Below, in pieces: positions 21,957 to 34,265 of a stretch of 64,000 bases of DNA. This DNA comes from Membranipora membranacea. Its lineage: Eukaryota > Bryozoa > Gymnolaemata > Cheilostomatida > Membraniporidae. The DNA lies in the NCBI GenBank assembly GCA_914767715.1, contig OU612065.1:28706001-28770000 (forward strand), in the 5' to 3' direction. The notes under the pieces are model-generated. The model was not told the DNA's origin and ran no database searches. It saw nothing but the letters and a program-made list of their open reading frames with translations. How positions within the stretch are numbered: the stretch's first letter is position 1; each line of letters starts with the position of its first letter. Made by a program: the position numbers and the translations under genes.

Positions 21957-24278
21957 ATGAGGCCAATGAGGCCATCAACTGGTCAGAGTTTAAAAGAAAT
22001 CCGATGGCTTTTTAATTTTTTCGCCTGCCGTTTGGCATGTTTTTTTACGTCAAAATTGGCCCTCGTTAAAAATGTTGCTGACGCCAATCTAAGAGGGGCA
22101 GCCCCGAACGGTTTTCCGTTCCAAAGTCAGCATGAAATTCCACACGGTATAGAGTAGGTTAGAAGGCAATCTATTTTTTAATCTGGCCGTAAAAAGCACC
22201 AAGGGTCCCCCCTTTGTTACTTTTTATAATTTTAAAGTCGCTCTCATCTCTGTTCTATTTATCGTAGGATCTTCATATTCTAGAATTTGAATGAGGCCAA
22301 TGAGGCCATCAACTGGTCAGAGTTTAAAAGAAATCCGATGGCTTTTTAATTTTTTCGCCTGCCGTTTGCCATGTTTTTTTACGTCAAAATTGGCCCTCGT
22401 TAAAAATGTTGCTGACGCCAATCTAAGAGGGGCAGCCCCGAACGGTTTTCCGTTCCAAAGTCAGCATGAAATTCCACACGGTATAGAGTAGGTTAGAAGG
22501 CAATCTATTTTTTAATCTGGCCGTAAAAAACACCAAGGGTCCCCCCTTCGTTACTTTTTATAATTTTAAAGTCGCTCTCATCTCTGTTCTATTTATCGTA
22601 GGATCTTCATATTCTGGAATTTGAATGGGGCCAATGAGGCCATCAACTGGTCAGAGTTTAAAAGAAATCCGATAATTTTTTCGCCTACCGTTCGGCATGT
22701 TTTTTTATGTCAAAATTGGCCCTCGTTAAAAATGTTGCTGACGCCAATCTAAGAGGGGCAGCCCCGAACAGTTTTCCGTTCCAAAGTCAGCATGAAATTC
22801 CACATGGTATAGAGTAGGTTAGAAGGCAATCTATTTTTTAATCTGGCCGTAAAAAACACCAAGGGTCCCCCCTTTGTTACTTTTTATAATTTTAAAGTCG
22901 CTCTCATCTCTGTTCTATTTATCGTAGGATCTTCATATTCTGGAATTTGAATGAGGCCAATAAGGCCATCAACTGGTCAGAGTTTAGAAGAAATCCGATG
23001 GCTTTTTAATTTTTTCGCCTGCCGTTTGGCATGTTTTTTTATGTCAAAATTGGCCCTCGTTAAAAATGTTGCTGACGCCAATCTAAGAGGGGCAGCCCCG
23101 AACGGTTTTCCGTTCCAAAGTCAGCATGAAATTCCACACGGTATAGAGTAGGTTAGAAGGCAATCTATTTTTTAATCTGGCCGTAAAAAGCACCAAGGGT
23201 CCCCCCTTTGTTACTTTTTATAATTTTAAAGTCGCTCTCATCTCTGTTCTATTTATCGTAGGATCTTCATATTCTGGAATTTGAATGAGGCCAATGAGGC
23301 CATCAACTGGTCAGAGTTTAAAAGAAATCCGATGGCTTTTTAATTTTTTCGCCTGCCGTTTGCCATGTTTTTTTACGTCAAAATTGGCCCTCGTTAAAAA
23401 TGTTGCTGACGCCAATCTAAGAGGGGCAGCCCCGAACGGTTTTCCGTTCCAAAGTCAGCATGAAATTCCACACGGTATAGAGTAGGTTAGAAGGCAATCT
23501 ATTTTTTAATCTGGCCGTAAAAAACACCAAGGGTCCCCCCTTCGTTACTTTTTATAATTTTAAAGTCGCTCTCATCTCTGTTCTATTTATCGTAGGATCT
23601 TCATATTCTGGAATTTGAATGGGGCCAATGAGGCCATCAACTGGTCAGAGTTTAAAAGAAATCCGATAATTTTTTCGCCTACCGTTCGGCATGTTTTTTT
23701 ATGTCAAAATTGGCCCTCGTTAAAAATGTTGCTGACGCCAATCTAAGAGGGGCAGCCCCGAACAGTTTTCCGTTCCAAAGTCAGCATGAAATTCCACATG
23801 GTATAGAGTAGGTTAGAAGGCAATCTATTTTTTAATCTGGCCGTAAAAAACACCAAGGGTCCCCCCTTTGTTACTTTTTATAATTTTAAAGTCGCTCTCA
23901 TCTCTGTTCTATTTATCGTAGGATCTTCATATTCTGGAATTTGAATGAGGCCAATAAGGCCATCAACTGGTCAGAGTTTAGAAGAAATCCGATGGCTTTT
24001 TAATTTTTTCGCCCGCCGTTTGGCATGTTTTTTTATGTCAAAATTGGCCCTCGTTAAAAATGTTGCTGACGCCAATCTAAGAGGGGCAGCCCCGAACGGT
24101 TTTCCGTTCCAAAGTCAGCATGAAATTCCACACGGTATAGAGTAGGTTAGAAGGCAATCTATTTTTTAATCTGGCCGTAAAAAACACCAAGGGTCCCCCC
24201 TTTGTTACTTTTTATAATTTTAAAGTCGCTCTCATCTCCGTTCTATTTATCGTAGGATCTTCATATTCTGGAATTTGA
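21957..24278 (+). repeat. 3-monomer HOR unit in two copies (994 bp)
   Basis: Monomers 22291, 22625, 22951 recur as 23285, 23619, 23945 at an offset of 994 bp (3 x 334 minus 8). Markers are TTTGCCATG with TTTTACGTC, a CCCCCCTTCG spacer, the 326-bp monomer with ATGGGGCC, CTACCGTTCGG, GAACAG and CACATGG, and a monomer with CCAATAAGGCC and TTTAGAAG. A shared AAAAAGCACC (22196 and 23190) but a different ACGTC/ATGTC at 22048 put the left breakpoint between 22048 and 22196. The 8-bp-shorter monomer lacks GGCTTTTT after CCGAT (junctions at 22673 and 23667). Confidence 0.9.
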
Positions 24279-25281
24279 ATGAGGCCAATAAGGCCATCAA
24301 CTGGTCAGAGTTTAAAAGAAATCCGATGGTTTTTTAATTTTTTCGCCTGCCGTTTGGCATGTTTTTTTATGTCAAAATTGGCCCTCGTTAAAAATGTTGC
24401 TGACGCCAATCTAAGAGGGGCAGCCCCGAACGGTTTTCCCGTTCCAAAGTCAGCATGAAATTCCACACGGTATAGAGTAGGTTAGAAGGCAATCTATTTT
24501 TTAATCTGGCCGTAAAAAACACCAAGGGTCCCCCCTTTGTTACTTTTTATAATTTTAAAGCCGCTCTCATCTCTGTTCTATTTATCGTAGGATCTTCATA
24601 TTCTGGAATTTGAATGAGGCCAATGAGGCCATCAACTGGACAGAGTTTAAAAGAAATCTGATGGCTTTTTAATTTTTTCGCCTGCCGTTTGGCATGTTTT
24701 TTTATGTCAAAATTGGCCCTCGTTAAAAATGTTGCTGACGCCAATCTAAGAGGGGCAGCCCCGAACGGTTTTCCGTTCCAAAGTCAGCATGAAATTCCAC
24801 ACGGTATAGAGTAGGTTAGAAGGCAATCTATTTTTTAATCTGGCCGTAAAAAACACCAAGGGTCCCCCCTTTGTTACTTTTTATAGTTTTAACGTCGCTC
24901 TCATCTCTGTTCTATTTATCGTAGGATCTTCATATTCTGGAATTTGAATGAGGCCAATGAGGCCATCAACTGGTCAGAGTTTAAAAGAAATCCGATGGCT
25001 TTTGAATTATTTCGCCTGCCGTTTGGCATGTTTTTTTATGTCAAAATTGGCCCTCGTTAAAAATGTTGCTGACGCCAATCTAAGAGGGGCAGCCCCGAAC
25101 GGTTTTCCGTTCCAAAGTCAGCATGAAATTCCACACGGTATAGAGTAGGTTAGAAGGCAATCTATTTTTTAATCTGGCCGTAAAAAACACCAAGGGTCCC
25201 CCCTTTGTTACTTTTTATAATTTTAAAGTCGCTCTCATCTCTGTTCTATTTATCTTAGGATCTTCATATTCTGGAATTTGA
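24279..25281 (+). repeat. Transition monomers into the P-to-W mosaic
   Basis: Three monomers start at 24279, 24614 and 24948. The first keeps CCAATAAGGCC of the preceding trimer, has GGTTTTTTAATT and an extra C in the hairpin (TTTTCCCGTTCC, 335 bp), which shifts the frame. The second is the first R-type copy, with AATCTGATGG (in-frame TGA) and the TATAGTTTTAACG spacer, and uniquely reads TGGACAG. The third is Y-type (TTTTGAATTATTTCGCC). R and Y then recur together throughout the next 24 kb, so this is the left edge of that domain. Confidence 0.85.
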
Positions 25282-25815
25282 ATGAGGCCAATGAGGCCAT
25301 CAACTGGTCAGAGTTTAAAAGAAATCCGATGGCTTTTTAATTTTTTCGCCTGCCGTTTTGCATGTTTTTTTTGGTCAAAATTGGCCCTCGTTAAAAATGT
25401 TGCTGACGCCAATCTAAGAGGGGCAGCCCCGAACAGTTTTCCGTTCCAAAGTCAGCATGAAATTCCACACGGTATAGAGTAGGTTAGAAGGCAATCTATT
25501 TTTTAATCTGGCCGTAAAAAACACCAAGGGTCCCCCCTTTGTTACTTTTTATAGTTTTAACGTCGCTCTCATCTCTGTTCTATTTATCGTAGGATCTTCA
25601 TATTCTGGAATTTGAATGAGGCCAATGAGGCCATCAACTGGTCAGAGTTTAAAAGAAATCCGATGGCTTTTGAATTTTTTCGCCTGCCGTTTGGCATGTT
25701 TTTTTATGTCAAAATTGGCCCTCGTTAAAAATGTTGCTGACGCCAATCTAAGAGGGGCAGCCCCGAACGGTGTTCCGTTCCAAAGTCAGCATGAAATTCC
25801 ATACGGTATAGAGTA

Positions 25816-25941
25816 GGTTAGAAGGCAATCTATTTTTTAATCTGGCCGTAAAAAGGTCCCCCCTTTGTTACTTTTTATAATTTTAAAGTCGCTCTCATCT
25901 CCGTTCTATTTATCGTAGGATCTTCATATTCTGGAATTTGA
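25816..25941 (+). repeat. Spacer with the 8-bp ACACCAAG deletion (first of eight)
   Basis: TAAAAAGGTCC replaces TAAAAAACACCAAGGGTCC (junction near 25855), giving a 326-bp monomer. The same junction occurs in the monomers at 28279, 31276, 33272, 37272, 39935, 41597 and 43259, always after a P or P' tail. The P' copy at 45255 lacks the deletion and has the TATAGTTTTAACG spacer, so it is another fusion or a corrected copy. The deletion removes one arm of the AAGGG/CCCTT dyad in part. Confidence 0.9.
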
Positions 25942-26275
25942 ATGAGGCCAATGAGGCCATCAACTGGTCAGAGTTTAAAAGAAATCCGATGGTTTTTTAA
26001 TTTTTTCGCCTGCCGTTTGGCATGTTTTTTTATGTCAAAATTGGCCCTCGTTAAAAATGTTGCTGACGCCAATCTAAGAGGGGCAGATCCGAACGGTTTT
26101 CCGTTCCAAAGTCAGCATGAAATTCCACACGGTATAGAGTAGGTTAGAAGGCAATCTATTTTTTAATCTGGCCGTAAAAAACACCAAGGGTCCCCCCTTT
26201 GTTACTTTTTATAATTTTAAAGCCGCTCTCATCTCTGTTCTATTTATCGTAGGATCTTCATATTCTGGAATTTGA

Positions 26276-26609
26276 ATGAGGCCAATGAGGCCATCAACTG
26301 GTCAGAGTTTAAAAGAAATCTGATGGCTTTTTAATTTTTTCGCCTGCCGTTTGGCATGTTTTTTTATGTCAAAATTGGCCCTCGTTAAAAATGTTGCTGA
26401 CGCCAATCTAAGAGGGGCAGCCCCGAACGGTTTTCCGTTCCAAAGTCAGCATGAAATTCCACACGGTATAGAGTAGGTTAGAAGGCAATCTATTTTTTAA
26501 TCTGGCCGTAAAAAACACCAAGGGTCCCCCCTTTGTTACTTTTTATAGTTTTAACGTCGCTCTCATCTCTGTTCTATTTATCGTAGGATCTTCATATTCT
26601 GGAATTTGA
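26276..26609 (+). repeat. R-type monomer with an in-frame stop (example of nine)
   Basis: AATCTGATGG instead of AATCCGATGG converts codon 16 (CGA) into TGA. Copies start at 24614, 26276, 28939, 31936, 33932, 37598, 40595, 42257 and 43919. The one at 31936 also lacks the ATG (TTTGAACGAGG). R monomers are duplicated with their neighbours as often as those with intact frames, which argues that the frame is not under strong selection. Confidence 0.9.
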
Positions 26610-27944
26610 ATGAGGCCAATGAGGCCATCAACTGGTCAGAGTTTAAAAGAAATCCGATGGCTTTTGAATTATTTCGCCTGCCGTTTGGCATGTTTTTTTA
26701 TGTCAAAATTGGCCCTCGTTAAAAATGTTGCTGACGCCAATCTAAGAGGGGCAGCCCCGAACGGTTTTCCGTTCCAAAGTCAGCATGAAATTCCACACGG
26801 TATAGAGTAGGTTAGAAGGCAATCTATTTTTTGATCTGGCCGTAAAAAACACCAAGGGTCCCCCCTTTGTTACTTTTTATAATTTTAAAGTCGCTCTCAT
26901 CTCTGTTCTATTTATCGTAGGATCTTCATATTCTGGAATTTGAATGAGGCCAATGAGGCCATCAACTGGTCAGAGTTTAAAAGAAATCCGATGGCTTTTT
27001 AATTTTTTCGCCTGCCGTTTGGCATGTTTTTTTATGTCAAAATTGGCCCTCGTTAAAAATGTTGCTGACGCCAATCTAAGAGGGGCAGCCCCAAACGGTT
27101 TTCCGTTCCAAAGTCAGCATGAAATTCCACACGGTATAGAGTAGGTTAGAAGGCAATCTATTTTTTAATCTGGCCGTAAAAAACACCGAGGGTCCCCCCT
27201 TTGTTACTTTTCATAATTTTAAAGTCGCTCTCATCTCTGTTCTATTTATCGTAGGATCTTCATATTCTGGAATTTGAATGAGGCCAATGAGGCCATCAAC
27301 TGGTCAGAGTTTAAAAGAAATCCGATGGCTTTTTAATTTTTTCGCCTGCCGTTTAACATGTTTTTTTATGTCAAAATTGGCCCTCGTTAAAAATGTTGCT
27401 GACGCCAATCTAAGAGGGGCAGCCCCGAACGGTTTTCCGTTCCAAAGTCAGCATGAAATTCCACACGGTATAGAGTAGGTTAGAAGGCAATCTATTTTTT
27501 AATCTGGCCGTAAAAAACACCAAGGGTCCCCCTTTGTTACTTTTTATAATTTTAAAGTCGCTCTCATCTCTGTTCTATTTATCGTAGGATCTTCATATTC
27601 TGGAATTTGAATGAGGCCAATGAGGTTATCAACTGGTCAGAGTTTAAAAGAAATCCGATGGCTGTTTAATTTTTTCGCCTGCCGTTTGGCATGTTTTTTT
27701 ATGTCAAAATTGGCCCTCGTTAAAAATGTTGCTGACGCCAATCTAAGAGGGGCAGCCCCGAACGGTTTTCCGTTCCAAAGTCAGCATGAAATTCCACACA
27801 GTATAGAGTAGGTTAGAAGGCAATCTATTTTTTAATCTGGCCGTAAAAAACACCAAGGGTCCCCCCTTTGTTACTTTTTATAATTTTAAAGTCGCTCTCA
27901 TCTCTGTTCTATTTATCGTGGGATCTTCATATTCTGGAATTTGT

Positions 27945-30607
27945 ATGAGGCCAATGAGGCCATCAACTGGTCAGAGTTTAAAAGAAATCAGATGGCTTTT
28001 TAATTTTCCCGCCTGCCGTTTGGCATGTTTTTTTATGTCAAAATTGGCCCTCGTTAAAAATGTTGCTGACGCCAATCTAAGAGGGGCAGCCCCGAACAGT
28101 TTTCCGTTCCAAAGTCAGCATGAAATTCCACACGGTATAGAGTAGGTTAGAAGGCAATCTATTTTTTAATCTGGCCGTAAAAAACACCAAGGGTCCCCCC
28201 TTTGTTACTTTTTATAGTTTTAACGTCGCTCTCATCTCTGTTCTATTTATCGTAGGATCTTCATATTCTGGAATTTGAATGAGGCCAATGAGGCCATCAA
28301 CTGGTCAGAGTTTAAAAGAAATCCGATGGCTTTTGAATTTTTTCGCCTGCCGTTTGGCATGTTTTTTTATGTCAAAATTGGCCCTCGTTAAAAATGTTGC
28401 TGACGCCAATCTAAGAGGGGCAGCCCCGAACGGTGTTCCGTTCCAAAGTCAGCATGAAATTCCATACGGTATAGAGTAGGTTAGAAGGCAATCTATTTTT
28501 TAATCTGGCCGTAAAAAGGTCCCCCCTTTGTTACTTTTTATAATTTTAAAGTCGCTCTCATCTCCGTTCTATTTATCGTAGGATCTTCATATTCTGGAAT
28601 TTGAATGAGGCCAATGAGGCCATCAACTGGTCAGAGTTTAAAAGAAATCCGATGGTTTTTTAATTTTTTCGCCTGCCGTTTGGCATGTTTTTTTATGTCA
28701 AAATTGGCCCTCGTTAAAAATGTTGCTGACGCCAATCTAAGAGGGGCAGATCCGAACGGTTTTCCGTTCCAAAGTCAGCATGAAATTCCACACGGTATAG
28801 AGTAGGTTAGAAGGCAATCTATTTTTTAATCTGGCCGTAAAAAACACCAAGGGTCCCCCCTTTGTTACTTTTTATAATTTTAAAGCCGCTCTCATCTCTG
28901 TTCTATTTATCGTAGGATCTTCATATTCTGGAATTTGAATGAGGCCAATGAGGCCATCAACTGGTCAGAGTTTAAAAGAAATCTGATGGCTTTTTAATTT
29001 TTTCGCCTGCCGTTTGGCATGTTTTTTTATGTCAAAATTGGCCCTCGTTAAAAATGTTGCTGACGCCAATCTAAGAGGGGCAGCCCCGAACGGTTTTCCG
29101 TTCCAAAGTCAGCATGAAATTCCACACGGTATAGAGTAGGTTAGAAGGCAATCTATTTTTTAATCTGGCCGTAAAAAACACCAAGGGTCCCCCCTTTGTT
29201 ACTTTTTATAGTTTTAACGTCGCTCTCATCTCTGTTCTATTTATCGTAGGATCTTCATATTCTGGAATTTGAATGAGGCCAATGAGGCCATCAACTGGTC
29301 AGAGTTTAAAAGAAATCCGATGGCTTTTGAATTATTTCGCCTGCCGTTTGGCATGTTTTTTTATGTCAAAATTGGCCCTCGTTAAAAATGTTGCTGACGC
29401 CAATCTAAGAGGGGCAGCCCCGAACGGTTTTCCGTTCCAAAGTCAGCATGAAATTCCACACGGTATAGAGTAGGTTAGAAGGCAATCTATTTTTTGATCT
29501 GGCCGTAAAAAACACCAAGGGTCCCCCCTTTGTTACTTTTTATAATTTTAAAGTCGCTCTCATCTCTGTTCTATTTATCGTAGGATCTTCATATTCTGGA
29601 ATTTGAATGAGGCCAATGAGGCCATCAACTGGTCAGAGTTTAAAAGAAATCCGATGGCTTTTTAATTTTTTCGCCTGCCGTTTGGCATGTTTTTTTATGT
29701 CAAAATTGGCCCTCGTTAAAAATGTTGCTGACGCCAATCTAAGAGGGGCAGCCCCGAACGGTTTTCCGTTCCAAAGTCAGCATGAAATTCCACACGGTAT
29801 AGAGTAGGTTAGAAGGCAATCTATTTTTTAATCTGGCCGTAAAAAACACCGAGGGTCCCCCCTTTGTTACTTTTCATAATTTTAAAGTCGCTCTCATCTC
29901 TGTTCTATTTATCGTAGGATCTTCATATTCTGGAATTTGAATGAGGCCAATGAGGCCATCAACTGGTCAGAGTTTAAAAGAAATCCGATGGCTTTTTAAT
30001 TTTTTCGCCTGCCGTTTAACATGTTTTTTTATGTCAAAATTGGCCCTCGTTAAAAATGTTGCTGACGCCAATCTAAGAGGGGCAGCCCCGAACGGTTTTC
30101 CGTTCCAAAGTCAGCATGAAATTCCACACGGTATAGAGTAGGTTAGAAGGCAATCTATTTTTTAATCTGGCCGTAAAAAACACCAAGGGTCCCCCTTTGT
30201 TACTTTTTATAATTTTAAAGTCGCTCTCATCTCTGTTCTATTTATCGTAGGATCTTCATATTCTGGAATTTGAATGAGGCCAATGAGGTTATCAACTGGT
30301 CAGAGTTTAAAAGAAATCCGATGGCTGTTTAATTTTTTCGCCTGCCGTTTGGCATGTTTTTTTATGTCAAAATTGGCCCTCGTTAAAAATGTTGCTGACG
30401 CCAATCTAAGAGGGGCAGCCCCGAACGGTTTTCCGTTCCAAAGTCAGCATGAAATTCCACACAGTATAGAGTAGGTTAGAAGGCAATCTATTTTTTAATC
30501 TGGCCGTAAAAAACACCAAGGGTCCCCCCTTTGTTACTTTTTATAATTTTAAAGTCGCTCTCATCTCTGTTCTATTTATCGTGGGATCTTCATATTCTGG
30601 AATTTGA
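27945..30607 (+). repeat. 8-monomer HOR unit, copy 2 (2,663 bp; V/P-Q-R-Y-S-T-U)
   Basis: P at 28279, Q at 28605, R at 28939, Y at 29273, S at 29607, T at 29941 and U at 30274 repeat the previous unit at an offset of 2,663 bp. The leading monomer at 27945 is a chimera: its head is V-type (AATCAGATGG, TTTTCCCGCC as at 30608) and its tail is X-type (GAACAG and the TATAGTTTTAACG spacer as at 25282). It also has TTGTATGAGG, which removes the in-frame TGA before the ATG and lengthens the open frame to 75 codons. The S copies differ slightly (CCAAACGG at 26944, CCGAACGG at 29607). Confidence 0.9.
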
Positions 30608-33600
30608 ATGAGGCCAATGAGGCCATCAACTGGTCAGAGTTTAAAAGAAATCAGATGGCTTTTTAATTTTCCCGCCTGCCGTTTGGCATGTTTTTTTATG
30701 TCAAAATTGGCCCTCGTTAAAAATGTTGCTGACGCCAATCTAAGAGGGGCAGCCCCGAACGGTTTTCCGTTCCAAAGTCAGCATGAAATTCCACACGGTA
30801 TAGAGTAGGTTAGAAGGCAATCTATTTTTTAATCTGGCCGTAAAAAACACCAAGGGTCCCCCCTTTGTTACTTTTTATAATTTTAAAGTCGCTCTCATCT
30901 CTGTTCTATTTATCGTAGGATCTTCATATTCTGGAATTTGAATGAGGCCAATGAGGCCATCAACTGGTCAGAGTTTAAAAGAAATCCGATGGCTTTTTAA
31001 TTTTTTCGCCTGCCGTTTGGCATGTTTTTTTATGTCAAAATTGGCCCTCGTTAAAAATGTTGCTGACGCCAATCTAAGAGGGGCAGCCCCGAACGGTTTT
31101 CCGTTCCAAAGTCAGCATGAAATTCCACACGGTATAGAGTAGGTTAGAAGGCAATCTATTTTTTAATCTGGCCGTAAAAAACACCAAGGGTCCCCCCTTT
31201 GTTACTTTTTATAGTTTTAACGTCGCTCTCATCTCTGTTCTATTTATCGTAGGATCTTCATATTCTGGAATTTGAATGAGGCCAATGAGGCCATCAACTG
31301 GTCAGAGTTTAAAAGAAATCCGATGGCTTTTGAATTTTTTCGCCTGCCGTTTGGCATGTTTTTTTATGTCAAAATTGGCCCTCGTTAAAAATGTTGCTGA
31401 CGCCAATCTAAGAGGGGCAGCCCCGAACGGTTTTCCATTCCAAAGTCAGCATGAAATTCCATACGGTATAGAGTAGGTTAGAAGGCAATCTATTTTTTAA
31501 TCTGGCCGTAAAAAGGTCCCCCCTTTGTTACTTTTTATAATTTTAAAGTCGCTCTCATATCCGTTCTATTTATCGTAGGATCTTCATATTCTGGAATTTG
31601 AATGAGGCCAATGAGGCCATCAATTGGTCAGAGTTTAAAAGAAATCCGATGGTTTTTTAATTTATTCGCCTGCCGTTTGGCATGTTTTTTTATGTCAAAA
31701 TTGGCCCTCGTTAAAAATGTTGCTGACGCCAATCTAAGAGGGGCAGCCCCGAACGGTTTTCCGTTCCAAAGTCAGCATGAAATTCCACACGGTATAGAGT
31801 AGGTTAGAAGGCAATCTATTTTTTAATCTGGCCGTAAAAAACACCAAGGGTCCCCCCGTTGTTACTTTTTATAATTTTAAAGCCGCTCTCATCTCTGTTC
31901 TATTTATCGTAGGATCTTCATATTCTGGAATTTGAACGAGGCCAATGAGGCCATCAACTGGTCAGAGTTTAAAAGAAATCTGATGGCTTTTTAATTTTTT
32001 CGCCTGCCGTTTGGCATGTTTTTTTATGTCAAAATTGGCCCTCGTTAAAAATGTTGCTGACGCCAATCTAAGAGGGGCAGCCCCGAACGGTTTTCCGTTC
32101 CAAAGTCAGCATGAAATTCCACACGGTATAGAGTAGGTTAGAAGGCAATCTATTTTTTAATCTGGCCGTAAAAAACACCAAGGGTCCCCCCTTTGTTACT
32201 TTTTATAGTTTTAACGTCGCTCTCATCTCTGTTCTATTTATCGTAGGATCTTCATATTCTGGAATTTGAATGAGGCCAATGAGGTTATCAACTGGTCAGA
32301 GTTTAAAAGAAATCCGATGGCTGTTTAATTTTTTCGCCTGCCGTTTGGCATGTTTTTTTATGTCAAAATTGGCCCTCGTTAAAAATGTTGCTGACGCCAA
32401 TCTAAGAGGGGCAGCCCCGAACGGTTTTCCGTTCCAAAGTCAGCATGAAATTCCACACAGTATAGAGTAGGTTAGAAGGCAATCTGTTTTTTAATCTGGC
32501 CGTAAAAAACACCAAGGGTCCCCCCTTTGTTACTTTTTATAATTTTAAAGTCGCTCTCATCTCTGTTCTATTTATCGTGGGATCTTCATATTCTGGAATT
32601 TGAATGAGGCCAATGAGGCCATCAACTGGTCAGAGTTTAAAAGAAATCAGATGGCTTTTTAATTTTTCCGCCTGCCGTTTGGCATGTTTTTTTATGTCAA
32701 AATTGGCCCTCGTTAAAAATGTTGCTGACGCCAATCTAAGAGGGGCAGCCCCGAACGGTTTTCCGTTCCAAAGTCAGCATGAAATTCCACACGGTATAGA
32801 GTAGGTTAGAAGGCAATCTATTTTTTAATCTGGCCGTAAAAAACACCAAGGGTCCCCCCTTTGTTACTTTTTATAATTTTAAAGTCGCTCTCATCTCTGT
32901 TCTATTTATCGTAGGATCTTCATATTCCGGAATTTGAATGAGGCCAATGAGGCCATCAACTGGTCAGAGTTTAAAAGAAATCCGATGGCTTTTTAATTTT
33001 TTCGCCTGCCGTTTGGCATGTTTTTTTATGTCAAAATTGGCCCTCGTTAAAAATGTTGCTGACGCCAATCTAAGAGGGGCAGCCCCGAACGGTTTTCCGT
33101 TCCAAAGTCAGCATGAAATTCCACACGGTATAGAGTAGGTTAGAAGGCAATCTATTTTTTAATCTGGCCGTAAAAAACACCAAGGGTCCCCCCTTTGTTA
33201 CTTTTTATAGTTTTAACGTCGCTCTCATCTCTGTTCTATTTATCGTAGGATCTTCATATTCTGGAATTTGAATGAGGCCAATGAGGCCATCAACTGGTCA
33301 GAGTTTAAAAGAAATCCGATGGCTTTTGAATTTTTTCGCCTGCCGTTTGGCATGTTTTTTTATGTCAAAATTGGCCCTCGTTAAAAATGTTGCTGACACC
33401 AATCTAAGAGGGGCAGCCCCGAACGGTTTTCCATTCCAAAGTCAGCATGAAATTCCATACGGTATAGAGTAGGTTAGAAGGCAATCTATTTTTTAATCTG
33501 GCCGTAAAAAGGTCCCCCCTTTGTTACTTTTTATAATTTTAAAGTCGCTCTCATATCCGTTCTATTTATCGTAGGATCTTCATATTCTGGAATTTGAATG

Positions 33601-34265
33601 AGGCCAATGAGGCCATCAACTGGTCAGAGTTTAAAAGAAATCCGATGGTTTTTTAATTTATTCGCCTGCCGTTTGGCATGTTTTTTTATGTCAAAATTGG
33701 CCCTCGTTAAAAATGTTGCTGACGCCAATCTAAGAGGGGCAGCCCCGAACGGTTTTCCGTTCCAAAGTCAGCATGAAATTCCACACGGTATAGAGTAGGT
33801 TAGAAGGCAATCTATTTTTTAATCTGGCCGTAAAAAACACCAAGGGTCCCCCCTTTGTTACTTTTTATAATTTTAAAGCCGCTCTCATCTCTGTTCTATT
33901 TATCGTAGGATCTTCATATTCTGGAATTTGAATGAGGCCAATGAGGCCATCAACTGGTCAGAGTTTAAAAGAAATCTGATGGCTTTTTAATTTTTTCGCC
34001 TGCCGTTTGGCATGTTTTTTTATGTCAAAATTGGCCCTCGTTAAAAATGTTGCTGACGCCAATCTAAGAGGGGCAGCCCCGAACGGTTTTCCGTTCCAAA
34101 GTCAGCATGAAATTCCACACGGTATAGAGTAGGTTAGAAGGCAATCTATTTTTTGATCTGGCCGTAAAAAACACCAAGGGTCCCCCCTTTGTTACTTTTT
34201 ATAATTTTAAAGTCGCTCTCATCTCTGTTCTATTTATCGTAGGATCTTCATATTCTGGAATTTGA
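30608..34265 (+). repeat. 6-monomer period (1,996 bp; U-V-W-P'-Q'-R)
   Basis: The order here is V, W, P', Q', R, U, V, W, P', Q', R'. Together with U at 30274 this gives a 1,996-bp period (6 x 334 minus 8), first copy 30274-32269 and second 32270-34265. Y, S and T are missing: at 32218-32284 an R-type spacer (TATAGTTTTAACG) is joined to a U-type head (GAGGTTATC), as expected if one exchange deleted the three monomers between R and U. P' differs from P by CCATTCC and a CATATCCG spacer, and Q' by TTTATTCGCC. The last monomer (33932) is an R head fused to a Y tail. Confidence 0.88.

Larger units (their letters stand above)
25282..27944 (+). repeat. 8-monomer HOR unit, copy 1 (2,663 bp; X/P-Q-R-Y-S-T-U)
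   Basis: After the X monomer at 25282 (TTTTTTTTGGTC, GAACAG) come P (TTTTGAATTTTTTCG, CCATACGG, 8-bp spacer deletion; 25616), Q (GGTTTTTTAATT, GCAGATCC, AAAGCCGC spacer; 25942), R (TGA monomer; 26276), Y (26610, GATCTGG spacer), S (26944, CCGAGGG and TTTTCATAAT spacer), T (27278, GTTTAACATG, C5 run) and U (27611, GAGGTTATC, GGCTGTTTAATT, CACACAGT). The following 2,663 bp repeat the series. The length equals 8 x 334 minus 8 (P deletion) minus 1 (T, C5 run). The left breakpoint is between 25374 and 25436, inside X. Confidence 0.9.

Noticed and set aside
24547-24744. Minus-strand 65-codon frame, also at 54206-54403
   Set aside because: It opens only because one base change near TGGTCAG (to TGGACAG or TGGGCAG) removes a minus-strand TGA in those two copies. 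Other copies stop there. It is a shadow of the repeat.
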